Shown here piece after piece: positions 11,603 through 20,509 of a stretch of DNA of 64,000 nt. Origin of the DNA: Curtobacterium sp. MCJR17_020 (GTDB taxonomy: Bacteria > Actinomycetota > Actinomycetes > Actinomycetales > Microbacteriaceae); the NCBI RefSeq assembly GCF_003234365.2, contig NZ_CP126260.1:1-64000 (forward strand). The letters are read 5' to 3'. The translations under genes and the position numbers were made by a program. A model generated the notes under the pieces. That model saw only the letters and a list, made by a program, of their open reading frames with translations, searched no databases and was not told where the DNA came from. The number at the start of each line of letters is the position of its first letter. The first letter of the stretch is position 1.

Positions 11603-12178
11603 TCAGGCGGCAGGCTTCTCCGCCGTGTCAGCGTCGTCGGCGACCCACAGGTCGTCGTCGGCGCGGAGCGTCTGGTACGCGGCGTACGCAGCACCAGCAA
11701 CGGCGACGACGCCGACGATGATGAGTGCGACACCACCGAAGCCGATGCCCTTCTTCTGCTGCGACGGCACGTACTTCACAGCAGCCTTCTTGGCCTTCTT
11801 GCCCTTCTTCTGGGCGTTCTTCACGATCTTCTTGACCCGGGGGTCCTTCGCGAGGTCGGTCACGCTCAGCACGGAGCCAGCGGTCGACACCAGTCCGGGG
11901 ATGACCTCGGACTGGAACTTGTGCGAAGCGTTCTGTGCTGCGGACGTCGCAGCGTGGACCCCGGTCGCGACAGCGGGACGGATCCCGTTGTCGATCGCGT
12001 TCTGCACACGAGGGGCGATGTCCTTGCGGGCTGCATCGGCTGCGTTTGACCGGGCTTCCGCCAGGATCGCGTTCGCGTGCTCGAGGACCTTGCGCTGCTC
12101 TCCGAGGAGCGAGGCGGTCTGGCCCTTGAGCTTCTTGATCTGCTTCCGACGCTTGCGCGGGATCTCGATCGTCGTCAT
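11603..12178 (-). CDS. Basic coiled-coil/membrane protein of unknown function
   Basis: A 191-aa protein starting MTTIEIPRKRRKQIKK. I chose ATG 12178 because GGAGG lies 7-8 bases upstream; the open frame runs 20 codons further without a ribosome site. The N-terminal two thirds are charged and Ala-rich, likely helical (EHANAILAEARSNAADAARK). A Lys-rich stretch (KKIVKNAQKKGKKAKKAA) precedes one hydrophobic segment, IGFGGVALIIVGVVAVAGAA, near residue 150. The end is acidic. I do not recognise the family. It is divergent from ppi with a 116-bp shared upstream region. Confidence 0.7.
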   Translation of the reverse strand: MTTIEIPRKRRKQIKKLKGQTASLLGEQRKVLEHANAILAEARSNAADAARKDIAPRVQNAIDNGIRPAVATGVHAATSAAQNASHKFQSEVIPGLVSTAGSVLSVTDLAKDPRVKKIVKNAQKKGKKAKKAAVKYVPSQQKKGIGFGGVALIIVGVVAVAGAAYAAYQTLRADDDLWVADDADTAEKPAA

Positions 12179-12294
12179 CTGGTACCTCCATCGGATCGGC
12201 GTGACCCCATCCTGCCACCAGAGTCCCTGACAGGTCACGGAGCCTCACCTGTGGGTCCGGTCCGTACGCAGCCGGTACATGCGAGAATCGGAAC

Positions 12295-12834
12295 ATGTCT
12301 CTGCACACCGCTGTCGCAACGATCCACACCAACAAGGGCGACATCCGCGTCAACCTGTTCGGCAACCACGCACCGAAGACCGTCAAGAACTTCGTCGACC
12401 TCGCCACGGGCAAGCAGGAGTGGACCCACCCGGGTACGGGCAAGGTCTCCACCGACAAGCTCTACGACGGCGTCGTCTTCCACCGCATCATCAAGGACTT
12501 CATGATCCAGGGCGGTGACCCGCTCGGCCAGGGCATCGGTGGCCCGGGGTACCGCTTCGACGACGAGATCTCCCCCGAGCTCACGTTCCAGAACCCCTAC
12601 ATCTTCGCCATGGCCAACGCCGGCATCCAGGGTGGCCGTGGCACCAACGGCTCGCAGTTCTTCATCACCACGGTGGCGACGCCGTGGCTGCAGGGCAAGC
12701 ACACCATCTTCGGTGAGGTCGCCGACGACGAGTCGCGTGCCGTGGTCGACGCCATCGAGGGTGTCCCCACCGACGGCCGTGACAAGCCCGTCGAGGACGT
12801 GGTCATCCAGAGCATCGACGTCGAAGGCGTCTGA
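12295..12834 (+). CDS. ppiA: Cyclophilin-type peptidyl-prolyl cis-trans isomerase
   Basis: Catalyses cis-trans isomerisation of Xaa-Pro bonds and helps protein folding. It is 179 aa, a single cyclophilin domain without a signal peptide, so cytoplasmic. Visible motifs are APKTVKNFVDL, the catalytic FHRIIKDFMIQGGDP (with the family's FHR arginine), NGSQFFITT and HTIFGEV. The equivalent gene sits near gyrA and crgA in mycobacteria, supporting the name ppiA. The rhomboid gene begins 7 bp after its stop. Confidence 0.93.
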   Translation: MSLHTAVATIHTNKGDIRVNLFGNHAPKTVKNFVDLATGKQEWTHPGTGKVSTDKLYDGVVFHRIIKDFMIQGGDPLGQGIGGPGYRFDDEISPELTFQNPYIFAMANAGIQGGRGTNGSQFFITTVATPWLQGKHTIFGEVADDESRAVVDAIEGVPTDGRDKPVEDVVIQSIDVEGV

Positions 12835-12841
12835 TCCTCAC

Positions 12842-13696
12842 GTGACCGACCAGGCGTACAACCCGAACAACACCTGCTACCGGCATCCGGACCGGCAGAG
12901 CTTCGTGCTCTGCCAGCGCTGTGGGCGGACGATCTGCCCGGAGTGCCAGACGCCGGCGGCAGTCGGGGTGCACTGCCCGGAGTGCGTGCGTGAACAGCGC
13001 GCACAGTTCGCAGCGAACCGTCGCGCGTCCGGAGCCCCCAGTGGGCTGACGGTCGCGCGACGGCGCTTCGCGATGCTCGACCAGAAGGCGACGGTCGTCA
13101 TCGTGGCGATCACGGTCGCCATCTGGCTGCTGGACCAGGTGAGTGGTCGGTTCTTCACCGGCCTGCTGGCCTACAACTCGTTCTTGCTGCCCACGGAGCC
13201 GTGGCGGGTCGTCACCTCCCTGTTCGTGCACTCGGGGATCTTCCACATCCTGTTCAACATGTGGGCGCTGTGGATCTTCGGTCGGATGCTCGAGAACATG
13301 CTCGGCACTTGGCGATTCGTCGCGCTGTACTTCATCACGGGGATCTTCGGCTCGATGCTCGTGACGTTCCTCGCTCCCGGAACGACCGTCGTAGGCGCCT
13401 CCGGAGCGATCTTCGGGCTCTTCGCGGCGTTCTTCGTGCTGCAGCGGAGCCTCGGGCAGAACGCAGTGCAACTCCTCGTGATCATGGGGCTCAACCTGGT
13501 CGTCGGGTTCCTGCCGGGGATCAACATCTCGTGGCAGGCGCACGTCGGCGGGATCATCGGCGGCTTCCTCGTGGGCTTCGTCTTCGCCAAGACCCGGAAC
13601 ATCCGGCAGCGGCCGCTGCAGATCGGCCTGCTCGTCGCCTCCGCGGTGGTGGGCATCGTCCTCACCGCTGTCGGGTACGCGGTCACCATCGGCTGA
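12842..13696 (+). CDS. Rhomboid-family intramembrane serine protease
   Basis: A 284-aa protein beginning at GTG 12842. The N-terminal 50 residues form a Cys/His-rich B-box-like zinc-binding module (C12, C24, C27, C32, C35, H44, C45, C48). A rhomboid domain of about six transmembrane segments follows. The catalytic dyad is Ser187 in GASGAIFG and His234 in AHVGG; the HILFNMWALW motif of the second helix is also present. Such proteases cleave transmembrane substrates within the membrane; the substrate here is unknown. It is probably co-transcribed with ppiA. Confidence 0.93.
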   Translation: MTDQAYNPNNTCYRHPDRQSFVLCQRCGRTICPECQTPAAVGVHCPECVREQRAQFAANRRASGAPSGLTVARRRFAMLDQKATVVIVAITVAIWLLDQVSGRFFTGLLAYNSFLLPTEPWRVVTSLFVHSGIFHILFNMWALWIFGRMLENMLGTWRFVALYFITGIFGSMLVTFLAPGTTVVGASGAIFGLFAAFFVLQRSLGQNAVQLLVIMGLNLVVGFLPGINISWQAHVGGIIGGFLVGFVFAKTRNIRQRPLQIGLLVASAVVGIVLTAVGYAVTIG

Positions 13697-13720
13697 GCCG
13701 ATCCGGACACACGTCCACCG

Positions 13721-13750
13721 AACGCCCCGTCGCACCAGCGGCGGGGCGTT
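13721..13750 (+). terminator. Hairpin terminator after rhomboid gene
   Basis: AACGCCCCG (13721-13729) pairs with CGGGGCGTT (13742-13750), a 9-bp perfect stem 25 bp after the rhomboid stop. No strong T-run follows, as is common in high-GC terminators. Confidence 0.6.
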
Positions 13751-13770
13751 CGCCGTTCCACTGTGACGTC

Positions 13771-13840
<70 letters not shown>

Positions 13841-13879
13841 GCACCGGCCCCGGCCCCGGCCTCGGGCACGACAGACGCT

Positions 13880-14075
13880 CGTCCACAAGGCGCCAGCAGA
13901 GTTATCCACAGGTGTGGAAAAACCGGTGAGTTACACGCGTGTGATTATCCCCATTGTGGACTCAGCTGTGGATAACTCCGGGGTCGGGGTGTGGATGGCG
14001 ATGTGGAGAGTGTGGAGAAGTGTGGAGAACCGCCCGAATCCTCGATGACCTGGGGATCAGCGGCAGCAAGTCCTG
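13880..14075. promoter_or_regulatory. Second cluster of DnaA boxes (rhomboid-crgA intergenic)
   Basis: Two perfect DnaA boxes are present, TTATCCACA at 13902-13910 and TGTGGATAA at 13967-13975. TTATCCCCA at 13945-13953 has one mismatch. Several TGTGGA variants follow (about 13913, 13955, 13990, 14002, 14010 and 14020). The density is similar to oriC itself, 12 kb away. Between them lies a near-palindromic GTTACACGCGTGTGAT. No gene is present in 13697-14141. A DnaA-titrating or DnaA-reactivating site, or autonomous DnaA regulation of crgA, are possible readings. Confidence 0.65.
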
Positions 14076-14087
14076 TGGAGAACGACA

Positions 14088-14119
14088 ACGCCCGCCGCAC
14101 CAAGTGGTGCGACGGGCGT
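14088..14119 (-). terminator. Hairpin terminator after crgA
   Basis: ACGCCCG-CCGCACCA (from 14088) pairs with TGGTGCGA-CGGGCGT (to 14119), about 15 bp with one mismatch and a 2-base loop. It sits 22 bp downstream of the crgA stop on the minus strand. Confidence 0.65.
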
Positions 14120-14141
14120 CGGAGTGTCTCGGGGCTGAGGG

Positions 14142-14396
14142 TCAGCGCCAGCGGGTGGTCATGAGGAAGCCGATGAACATGATGCCGAAGCCGACCAGGA
14201 TGTTCCACGAGCCGAGGCTCGGCACCGGCAGGGTCGCGTTCGAGATGTAGAAGACGATCACCCAGACGAGGCCGATGATCATGAAGCCGAACATGACCGG
14301 CTTGAACCACACCGGGTTCGGGGCGTCCCCCGCGGTGTCGACCGAGTCGGCTCGGGTCCTCCGGGCGGGCTTGGTGCGGTCCTTGTCACTGGCCAT
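14142..14396 (-). CDS. crgA: Cell division protein CrgA
   Basis: An 84-aa protein with a charged N-terminus (MASDKDRTKPARRTRAD) and two transmembrane helices, around MFGFMIIGLVWVIVFYIS and WNILVGFGIMFIGFLMTTRW. This length and layout, and the ending TTRWR, are those of CrgA. CrgA interacts with FtsZ and septal penicillin-binding proteins and coordinates septum formation in Actinobacteria. The gene is divergent from trpG/pabA and close to pknAB, as in mycobacteria and streptomycetes. I chose ATG 14396; the longer open frame upstream is a shadow of trpG. Confidence 0.92.
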   Translation of the reverse strand: MASDKDRTKPARRTRADSVDTAGDAPNPVWFKPVMFGFMIIGLVWVIVFYISNATLPVPSLGSWNILVGFGIMFIGFLMTTRWR

Positions 14397-14477
14397 GGCC
14401 GGTATCCTACCGTGACCACGTGTGTGGATCGGCCCGCAGACCGCTGCACACATCCCCCACGAGTACGGTGAACCGCC

Positions 14478-15122
14478 ATGACCAGGATCCTCGTCGTCGA
14501 CAACTACGACAGCTTCGTCTACACGCTGAACGGGTACGTCCAGCAGCTCGGAGCCGAGACGGACGTGGTGCGCAACGACGCCTTCCCCGAGTCGGAGATC
14601 GCGGACCGCATCGCCGACTACGACGGTGTTCTGCTGTCGCCCGGCCCGGGAACCCCGGCCGACGCCGGCGTCTCGATCCCCACGGTGCACGCGGCGGTCG
14701 CGTCCGGCACCCCGCTGCTCGGGGTCTGCCTCGGCCACCAGGCGATCGCAGAAGCCCTCGGCGCCACGGTCACGCACGCCGACGAACTCATGCACGGCAA
14801 GACCTCGCAGGTCGACCACGACGACAGCACGCTCTTCGCCGGAGTGCCGCACCCCTTCACGGCGACGCGCTACCACTCCCTCGCGATCGTCGACGGCACG
14901 GTGCCCGACGAACTCACCGTCACGGCCCGGACCGGTGGCGGCGTCATCATGGGCGTCCAGCACCGCGACCACCCGTTGTACGGTGTGCAGTTCCACCCAG
15001 AATCGGTCCTGACCGAGGGCGGCTACCGCATGGTCGGCAACTGGCTCGAGACCACCGGTCTCTCCGGAGCTGCCGAACGCGCCGACGGGCTCGGCCCGCT
15101 CATCGCGACGCACCGCGGCTGA
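14478..15122 (+). CDS. pabA: Glutamine amidotransferase of anthranilate / aminodeoxychorismate synthase
   Basis: Supplies ammonia from glutamine to anthranilate synthase (tryptophan) or aminodeoxychorismate synthase (folate). It is a 214-aa class I amidotransferase. It opens ILVVDNYDSFVYTLNGYV; the catalytic Cys is in GVCLGHQAIAEALGA, and the His-x-Glu pair is in GVQFHPESVLTEGG. The synthase subunit is not next door, so the choice between PabA and TrpG cannot be made from context. The equivalent mycobacterial gene near pknB is annotated trpG, and one protein may serve both. Confidence 0.9.
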   Translation: MTRILVVDNYDSFVYTLNGYVQQLGAETDVVRNDAFPESEIADRIADYDGVLLSPGPGTPADAGVSIPTVHAAVASGTPLLGVCLGHQAIAEALGATVTHADELMHGKTSQVDHDDSTLFAGVPHPFTATRYHSLAIVDGTVPDELTVTARTGGGVIMGVQHRDHPLYGVQFHPESVLTEGGYRMVGNWLETTGLSGAAERADGLGPLIATHRG

Positions 15123-15218
15123 CTCGTCAGAGCGAACTCGACGGCGTCGCGTGTCGACGCGCATGGAGCAGTGGACGCGACGACCTGACGGGCCTGCGGA
15201 CGCGTGGCGGGGATGCGC

Positions 15219-15256
15219 CGGGCCTCCTGGCCGTCAGCGTGCCGACGGGAGGCCCG
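15219..15256. terminator. Hairpin between pabA and pknB (convergent)
   Basis: CGGGCCTCC (15219-15227) pairs with GGAGGCCCG (15248-15256), a 9-bp stem with a loop of about 20 bases. It lies between the convergent pabA and pknB genes and could end either transcript. Confidence 0.5.
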
Positions 15257-15334
15257 TCACCGGTCCGTCAGACCGCACGCGTGTGCGAGTGGTCGGCTCG
15301 ACGGCCGCGGTGGCGTCGTTCCTGATCGGAACGA

Positions 15335-17155
15335 TCAGCGACCGTCGCCGTTGTCCCCGTTGTCTCCACCGTTGTCCCCGTTGTCGCCCTTGTCGTTCCC
15401 GTTGTCCGACGACGGGGCGTGGGTCGGCTGGCTCGACGCGGCGCAGTAGGTCAGGGCGACGGCACTGCCCTGGGCGACATCGCCCTGCGGGGTGTCCTGC
15501 TGCGTCACGAGGCCACCCGTGCACGAGTACGACGGCGACGGCGTCACGGTGAGGCCGAGCTGCTCGAGCGACGCCTTCGCCTCGGAGAACTGCTGGTTCG
15601 TGACGTTCGGCAGCTGCACCTTGCCGTTGGACACCGTGAGGTTGATCACGATGCCCTTGGTGTGGAGCGAACCGGACTCGGGGTCGGAACTCATCACGGT
15701 GCCCTCTGGCACGTCGGACGAGTAGTCGGAACTGATCGCGCCGACGCGGAAGCCGGCATCGTCCAGTGCCTGCTGTGCCGCTGCCTGGGACTGCCCGTTC
15801 AGCTCGGGGACCGGGACCCGCTCGGGGCCGAGGGAGACGACCACGTTGACGCTGGACTTGCGGCCCACGTTGATGCCGGAGCCCGGGTCGGTGCGGATGA
15901 CCGTGCCCTTGTCGACCGAGTCGGAGTTCTCCTCGACCTTGACGGCCGTCAGGTCCTTCTTCTCGAGGGCGGTGGACGCGGCGCTGAAGGTCGACCCGGT
16001 GACGTTCGGCACGCTCACGGACGACGACACCGGCGGCTTGCCCGGCTGCAGGTTCGCGACGAAGAACACGACCCCGACGATGACCGCGACCGTCAGCAGG
16101 ATGCCGACCCAGATCCACGCCACCGGCGGACGGTTCTGCGTGCGCTGCGGGCGGTGCTCAGCGGTGTCGTCGTCGAGCTCGCGGAACGCCGCGGCGGGGT
16201 TCGACGTGGTGCGCGGGTCGACCCCGAACAGCACCGTCGAGGCGTCGTTCGCCGCGTTCTGCTGGATCTTCTTGGTGGATGCCGGAACCCGGCCCGCAGC
16301 GGCCTGCTGCAGGTCCGAGCGGAACTCGGCGGCGTTCTGGAAGCGGCGTGTGCGGTCCTTGACCAGGGCGTGCAGGGTCACGGCGTCGAGTGCCGGGGAC
16401 ACCTCTGGTGTGATCGACGACGGGGCGACGGGCTGCTCGCTGACGTGCTGGTAGGCCACCGCCACCGGGGTGTCGCCGAGGAAGGGCGCACGGCCGGTGA
16501 GCAGTTCGAACAGCACGACACCCGTGGAGTAGATGTCCGTGCGGGCGTCGACGGTCTCGCCGCGGGCCTGCTCCGGCGAGAAGTACGACGCAGTGCCGAG
16601 GATCGACGTGGTCTGCGCGACCGTGGCGGAGGTGTCGGTGATGGCTCGGGCGATGCCGAAGTCCATGACCTTGACCTGGCCGTTGTGCGTGACCATGACG
16701 TTGGCGGGCTTGATGTCGCGGTGCACGACGCCGGCGCGGTGGGAGTACTCGAGCGCGGTGAGGATGCCCTCGGTGATGCGGACGGCCTCGGCCGGAGCGA
16801 CGGCACCCTCGGCGATGATGTCGGAGAGCGGGCGGCCCTCGACGTACTCCATCACGATGAAGGGGACCTGCACCTCGGCGCCCGAGGTCTCGGTCACGGT
16901 CTCTTCGCCGGCGTCGTACACGCGGACGACCGTCGGGTGCGCCATGCGTGCGGCGGCCTGGGCTTCCTGCCGGAACCGGGTGCGGAACGCCGGGTCGTTG
17001 GCCAGGCTCGGCTTCAGGAGCTTCACCGCGACCTTGCGACCGAGACGGGTGTCGTTGCCGAGGTGCACGGTTGCCATGCCGCCTCGGCCGATGACATCAC
17101 CGATCTCGTAACGGTTGGCGAGGAGGGTGATCCCCGCGGTCACACCTTCTGGCAC
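15335..17155 (-). CDS. pknB: Serine/threonine protein kinase with PASTA domains (PknB)
   Basis: Membrane Ser/Thr kinase controlling growth and peptidoglycan synthesis. Hanks-type kinase domain about 10-275: GRGGMATVHLGND, catalytic HRDIKPANVMV, and DFGIA. One transmembrane helix near WIWVGILLTVAVIVGVVFF, then three extracellular PASTA repeats (VPNVTG, VPELNG, LPNVTN starts) that bind muropeptides. A low-complexity Asp/Asn/Gly tail follows. I prefer GTG 17155 (606 aa) because GGAGG lies 5 bases upstream; an in-frame GTG at 17200 would add 15 residues. Mycobacterial PknB has four PASTA repeats; this one shows three. Confidence 0.93.
   Translation of the reverse strand: MPEGVTAGITLLANRYEIGDVIGRGGMATVHLGNDTRLGRKVAVKLLKPSLANDPAFRTRFRQEAQAAARMAHPTVVRVYDAGEETVTETSGAEVQVPFIVMEYVEGRPLSDIIAEGAVAPAEAVRITEGILTALEYSHRAGVVHRDIKPANVMVTHNGQVKVMDFGIARAITDTSATVAQTTSILGTASYFSPEQARGETVDARTDIYSTGVVLFELLTGRAPFLGDTPVAVAYQHVSEQPVAPSSITPEVSPALDAVTLHALVKDRTRRFQNAAEFRSDLQQAAAGRVPASTKKIQQNAANDASTVLFGVDPRTTSNPAAAFRELDDDTAEHRPQRTQNRPPVAWIWVGILLTVAVIVGVVFFVANLQPGKPPVSSSVSVPNVTGSTFSAASTALEKKDLTAVKVEENSDSVDKGTVIRTDPGSGINVGRKSSVNVVVSLGPERVPVPELNGQSQAAAQQALDDAGFRVGAISSDYSSDVPEGTVMSSDPESGSLHTKGIVINLTVSNGKVQLPNVTNQQFSEAKASLEQLGLTVTPSPSYSCTGGLVTQQDTPQGDVAQGSAVALTYCAASSQPTHAPSSDNGNDKGDNGDNGGDNGDNGDGR
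15340..15403. repeat. Nine-base minisatellite in the 3' end of pknB
   Basis: Degenerate tandem units of 9 and 6 bases (variants of GTTGTCCCC on the plus strand) encode the repeating Asn-Asp-Asn-Gly-Gly/Asp tail of PknB. The copy number probably varies between strains. Confidence 0.75.
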
Positions 17156-17276
17156 GTACTCCTCCGTCTGTCCGTCCGGGCTAGTGTACGGCAGCACCAC
17201 CTGGTGAGACGCTGGTCAGGGAGGGGTCGACCGAACCGTTACCGAACGGTGTCGACAGTCCCCGTCCGGGGGTCGT

Positions 17277-19058
17277 TCAGTTGCCGTCCATCGGGGCGTC
17301 GGTCGGGTCGATGCCGTCGTTCGGGTCGGTCGTGGGCTCCTCGGTGGGCTCGGTCCAGGTGACCTGCGCCCCGGGCGACGAGTCGGAGACGACCGCGGTG
17401 CCGGACTGCGGCGACTTGCACGTCACCTTGTACGACAGCGTCACCGTGCCGGACTGCGCGGCCGCGACGGTGACCGCCGTGCCGGAGGTCGAGCCCGAGC
17501 TGCTGCCGTTCGACGGGACCGTGCCGTTGTCGATCGTGTACGTGTAGCTCACGTCGGAGTAGCCGGCGGGGCACTTGTCGTAGGACGGCCAGCTGAACGT
17601 GACGCGGCCGGAGTCGCTCACGGATCCACCGGTCGCACGCTCGGGTGCCTCGGCGGTCAGGACGTCGCCGAACGCCTTGATCGTCACCGTCGTGCCCTGC
17701 TCGAGGCTGCCCTCGGGGCTGAGCGACTCGACGGTGCCGACCTGGTCGGAGGACGTCGCGTTCGAACCGGCGACGACCTCGGCGACCAGGCCCTGACCGC
17801 GGAGCTGGTTCGCGACCTGCTCGGCGTTCTGGCCCGTGTAGTCGGCTGCCGACACGGTCACGCGGGTGTCGACCGGCGTCTGGGACGGCGTCTCCGACGG
17901 GGTCTGCGACGGACGCGGGGTCTTCGACGCGGACTTCGACGGGGTCGGGTCCGGCTCGGCAGCACCGTTCAGGGCGAAGGTTCCGACGACACCGGCGATC
18001 GCGAGCACGACGACGATGCCGACGACCCACCAGATCCAGGCGCGCTTCTTCTTCGGTTCCTCGGGCTCGTCCGTCGCCGGGGAGCGCGGTCCGACGGGTC
18101 CACCGGCACCGCCGGCGGCCGCACCGGACTGGGTGCCGAGCAGTGCCGTGGCAGCGTCGTTGCCCTGCCCCTGCGGCGGGTTGAACGCGACGGTGCCGCC
18201 CTGCGCGATGGCGGGGACGGCGACGGTGGCCGCGGCGACGTCACCGCGACGGAGTGCCTGTGCGGCGCGCGCCAGGTTGGCGGCGGTGGCGGGACGATCG
18301 GCGGGCTTCTTCGCGATGCACGAGATCACGAGGGCGGCGACGGGCTCGGGGATGTCCCCGGGCAGCGCCGGCGGCTGCTCGTTGATGTGCGCCATCGCGA
18401 TCGCGACCTGCGACTCGCCCGTGAAGGGACGACGACCCGCCAGGGCCTCGTACGCGACGATGCCGAGCGAGTAGATGTCGGTCGACGGCGACGCCGGGTG
18501 TCCGCTCGCCTGCTCGGGCGAGAGGTACTGCACGGTGCCCATGACCTGGCCGGTCGCGGTGAGCGGGACCTGGTCCGCGATGCGCGCGATGCCGAAGTCG
18601 GTGATCTTGACGCGGCCGTCGGGCGTGATGAGCAGGTTGCCGGGCTTGATGTCGCGGTGCACCAGACCGACCGCGTGGGCGGCCTGCAGGGCGTTCGCGG
18701 TCTGCGCGACGATGTCGAGGACCTTGTCGACCGGCAGCGTGTGCTCGCGCTCGATCATGGTCGAGAGCGCTTCGCCGGGAACGAGCTCCATCACGAGGTA
18801 GGCGCTGCCGTCCTCTTCGCCGTAGTCGAAGACGTTGGCGATGCCCTCGTGGTTGACGAGCGCAGCGTGGCGGGCCTCGGCGCGGAAGCGCTCGAGGAAC
18901 CCGGGATCGCCGAGGTACTCGTCCTTGAGGATCTTGAGTGCGACGGTTCGGCCGATGACGAGGTCGGTGGCCTGCCACACCTCTCCCATGCCGCCGATGG
19001 CGACCCGGGACGAGAGCTGGTACCGCCCACCGAAGGTGAGTCCGCTGGTGGGTCTCAT
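17277..19058 (-). CDS. pknA: Serine/threonine protein kinase (PknA-like) with extracellular domain
   Basis: A 593-aa Hanks-type kinase (about 10-275: AIGGMGEVWQATD, HRDIKPGNLLI, DFGIA), an Ala/Pro-rich juxtamembrane region and a transmembrane helix near WIWWVVGIVVVLAIAGVV. A Ser/Thr/Pro linker, one PASTA-like repeat (SAADYTGQNAEQVANQL) and a further beta-rich Ser/Thr/Gly domain of about 100 residues end the protein. Mycobacterial PknA has a short extracellular tail, so this one is extended. The ATG overlaps the pbpA stop by 4 bases (ATGA). PknA and PknB phosphorylate division and wall-synthesis proteins. Confidence 0.92.
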   Translation of the reverse strand: MRPTSGLTFGGRYQLSSRVAIGGMGEVWQATDLVIGRTVALKILKDEYLGDPGFLERFRAEARHAALVNHEGIANVFDYGEEDGSAYLVMELVPGEALSTMIEREHTLPVDKVLDIVAQTANALQAAHAVGLVHRDIKPGNLLITPDGRVKITDFGIARIADQVPLTATGQVMGTVQYLSPEQASGHPASPSTDIYSLGIVAYEALAGRRPFTGESQVAIAMAHINEQPPALPGDIPEPVAALVISCIAKKPADRPATAANLARAAQALRRGDVAAATVAVPAIAQGGTVAFNPPQGQGNDAATALLGTQSGAAAGGAGGPVGPRSPATDEPEEPKKKRAWIWWVVGIVVVLAIAGVVGTFALNGAAEPDPTPSKSASKTPRPSQTPSETPSQTPVDTRVTVSAADYTGQNAEQVANQLRGQGLVAEVVAGSNATSSDQVGTVESLSPEGSLEQGTTVTIKAFGDVLTAEAPERATGGSVSDSGRVTFSWPSYDKCPAGYSDVSYTYTIDNGTVPSNGSSSGSTSGTAVTVAAAQSGTVTLSYKVTCKSPQSGTAVVSDSSPGAQVTWTEPTEEPTTDPNDGIDPTDAPMDGN

Positions 19059-20509
19059 TTGTTCAGCACCGCCTCCATGACTTTCTTCGCGACCGGGGCC
19101 GCGACTGTGTTGCCGACTCCCGACTGGCCGAGCCCGCCGCCGTCTCCGACGACGACCGCCACGGCGACCTCCGGGTCCTTCGCGGGCGCGAACCCGGTGA
19201 ACCAGAGGGTGTAGGGATCGCCTGTTCCGCCCTCGGCCGTGCCCGTCTTCCCTGCGACGTCGACACCGTCGATCTTGGCATTCGTTCCGGTCCCGGCGTT
19301 CACGACGCTCTGCATGGCCTCGGTGAGGTCAGCGGACTCGGAGGAGGACAGCGGATCACTGTACTGCCTCGGGGAGAAGGACTCGACCGTCTTCAGGTCG
19401 CTCGTGGTGATCGAGTCGACGAGCGAGGGCTGCATGACCTTGCCGCCGTTCGCGATGCCGGCCGACACCATGGCCATCTGCAGCGGGGACACCCGGACGC
19501 TCGCCTGGCCGAACGCGCTGAGCATGAGCTGCGCGGTGGAGTCGACCTCGGGGTACTGGCTGGCGGTCGCGGACATCGGGACCTCGATGGCGTCACCGAA
19601 GCCGTACTTGTCGGCCATGCTCTTGATCGCGTCGTACCCGAGCTTCTGTCCGAGCTCGGCGAACGGGATGTTGCACGAGTACTGGATGGCCGTGCGGAGC
19701 TTGACCTTGTCGCCGCCGCCGCACGTGCCGCCTTCGGCGTTGTTGATGTACGAGCTCGTGCCGGGGAGCTGCAGGCGCGACGGGTTCGGGAACGTCGAGT
19801 CGAGGTTGTACTTGCCGCCCTCGAGCGCCGCCGATGCGACGACGAGCTTGAAGACGGATCCGGGCGTGTACAGGTCGCCGCCGATCGCGCGGTTCTGCAA
19901 CGGGGACGACGAGGCGCCGAGCAGGGCGTCGTACTGCTCCTTGACCTTCGCGGTGTCGTGCGAGGTGAGGGTGTTCGGGTCGTAGCTCGGCTTCGAGACC
20001 ATCGCGAGGATCTTGCCGGTCTTCGGCTGGATGGCCACGACGGCGCCGCTGTTCGTGCCGAGGGCGTCGTACGCGGCCTGCTGCACGGCGGGGTCGATCG
20101 TCAGGTTGACGTTGTCGCCCTGGACGTCCTGGCCGGTGAGGATCGAGTTGAGGTTCTGGAAGAACGAGGCGTCCGAGTTGCCGGACAGCACGGTGTTCTC
20201 CGCGCTCTCGATGCCGGTGTTGCCCTGGCCGATGGTGAAGTAGCCGGTGACCGCCGAGTACAGGTCGCCGTTCGTGTACTTGCGCTGGTACTCGTACTGG
20301 TCGTCCACGGGGGTCGACTCGGCGATCGGGCTGCCGTCGACGAGGATCGCACCGCGCTTGGTCGAGTAACTGTCCAAGATGGTGCGTGAGTTGCGGGAGT
20401 CGGCGCGGAGCGTGTCCGCCGAGAAGAACTGGATCGAGGTCGTCGACACGAAGAGTGCGACGAACATGAGCACGATGACGGTCGAGACACCGCGGAGCTG
20501 TCGGTTCAT
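19055..20509 (-). CDS. pbpA: Penicillin-binding protein, transpeptidase (PbpA)
   Basis: A class B penicillin-binding protein, 484 aa, that cross-links peptidoglycan. It has a short cytoplasmic N-terminus, an N-terminal membrane anchor (VSTVIVLMFVALFVSTTS) and a transpeptidase domain. Active-site motifs are the SxxK serine in TPGSVFKL, YSCN in the SxN position, and KTGTAEG. The ATG at 20509 overlaps the rodA stop by 4 bases, and its stop overlaps pknA's start. PbpA normally works as a pair with the RodA-type glycosyltransferase encoded next to it. Confidence 0.95.
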   Translation of the reverse strand: MNRQLRGVSTVIVLMFVALFVSTTSIQFFSADTLRADSRNSRTILDSYSTKRGAILVDGSPIAESTPVDDQYEYQRKYTNGDLYSAVTGYFTIGQGNTGIESAENTVLSGNSDASFFQNLNSILTGQDVQGDNVNLTIDPAVQQAAYDALGTNSGAVVAIQPKTGKILAMVSKPSYDPNTLTSHDTAKVKEQYDALLGASSSPLQNRAIGGDLYTPGSVFKLVVASAALEGGKYNLDSTFPNPSRLQLPGTSSYINNAEGGTCGGGDKVKLRTAIQYSCNIPFAELGQKLGYDAIKSMADKYGFGDAIEVPMSATASQYPEVDSTAQLMLSAFGQASVRVSPLQMAMVSAGIANGGKVMQPSLVDSITTSDLKTVESFSPRQYSDPLSSSESADLTEAMQSVVNAGTGTNAKIDGVDVAGKTGTAEGGTGDPYTLWFTGFAPAKDPEVAVAVVVGDGGGLGQSGVGNTVAAPVAKKVMEAVLNK

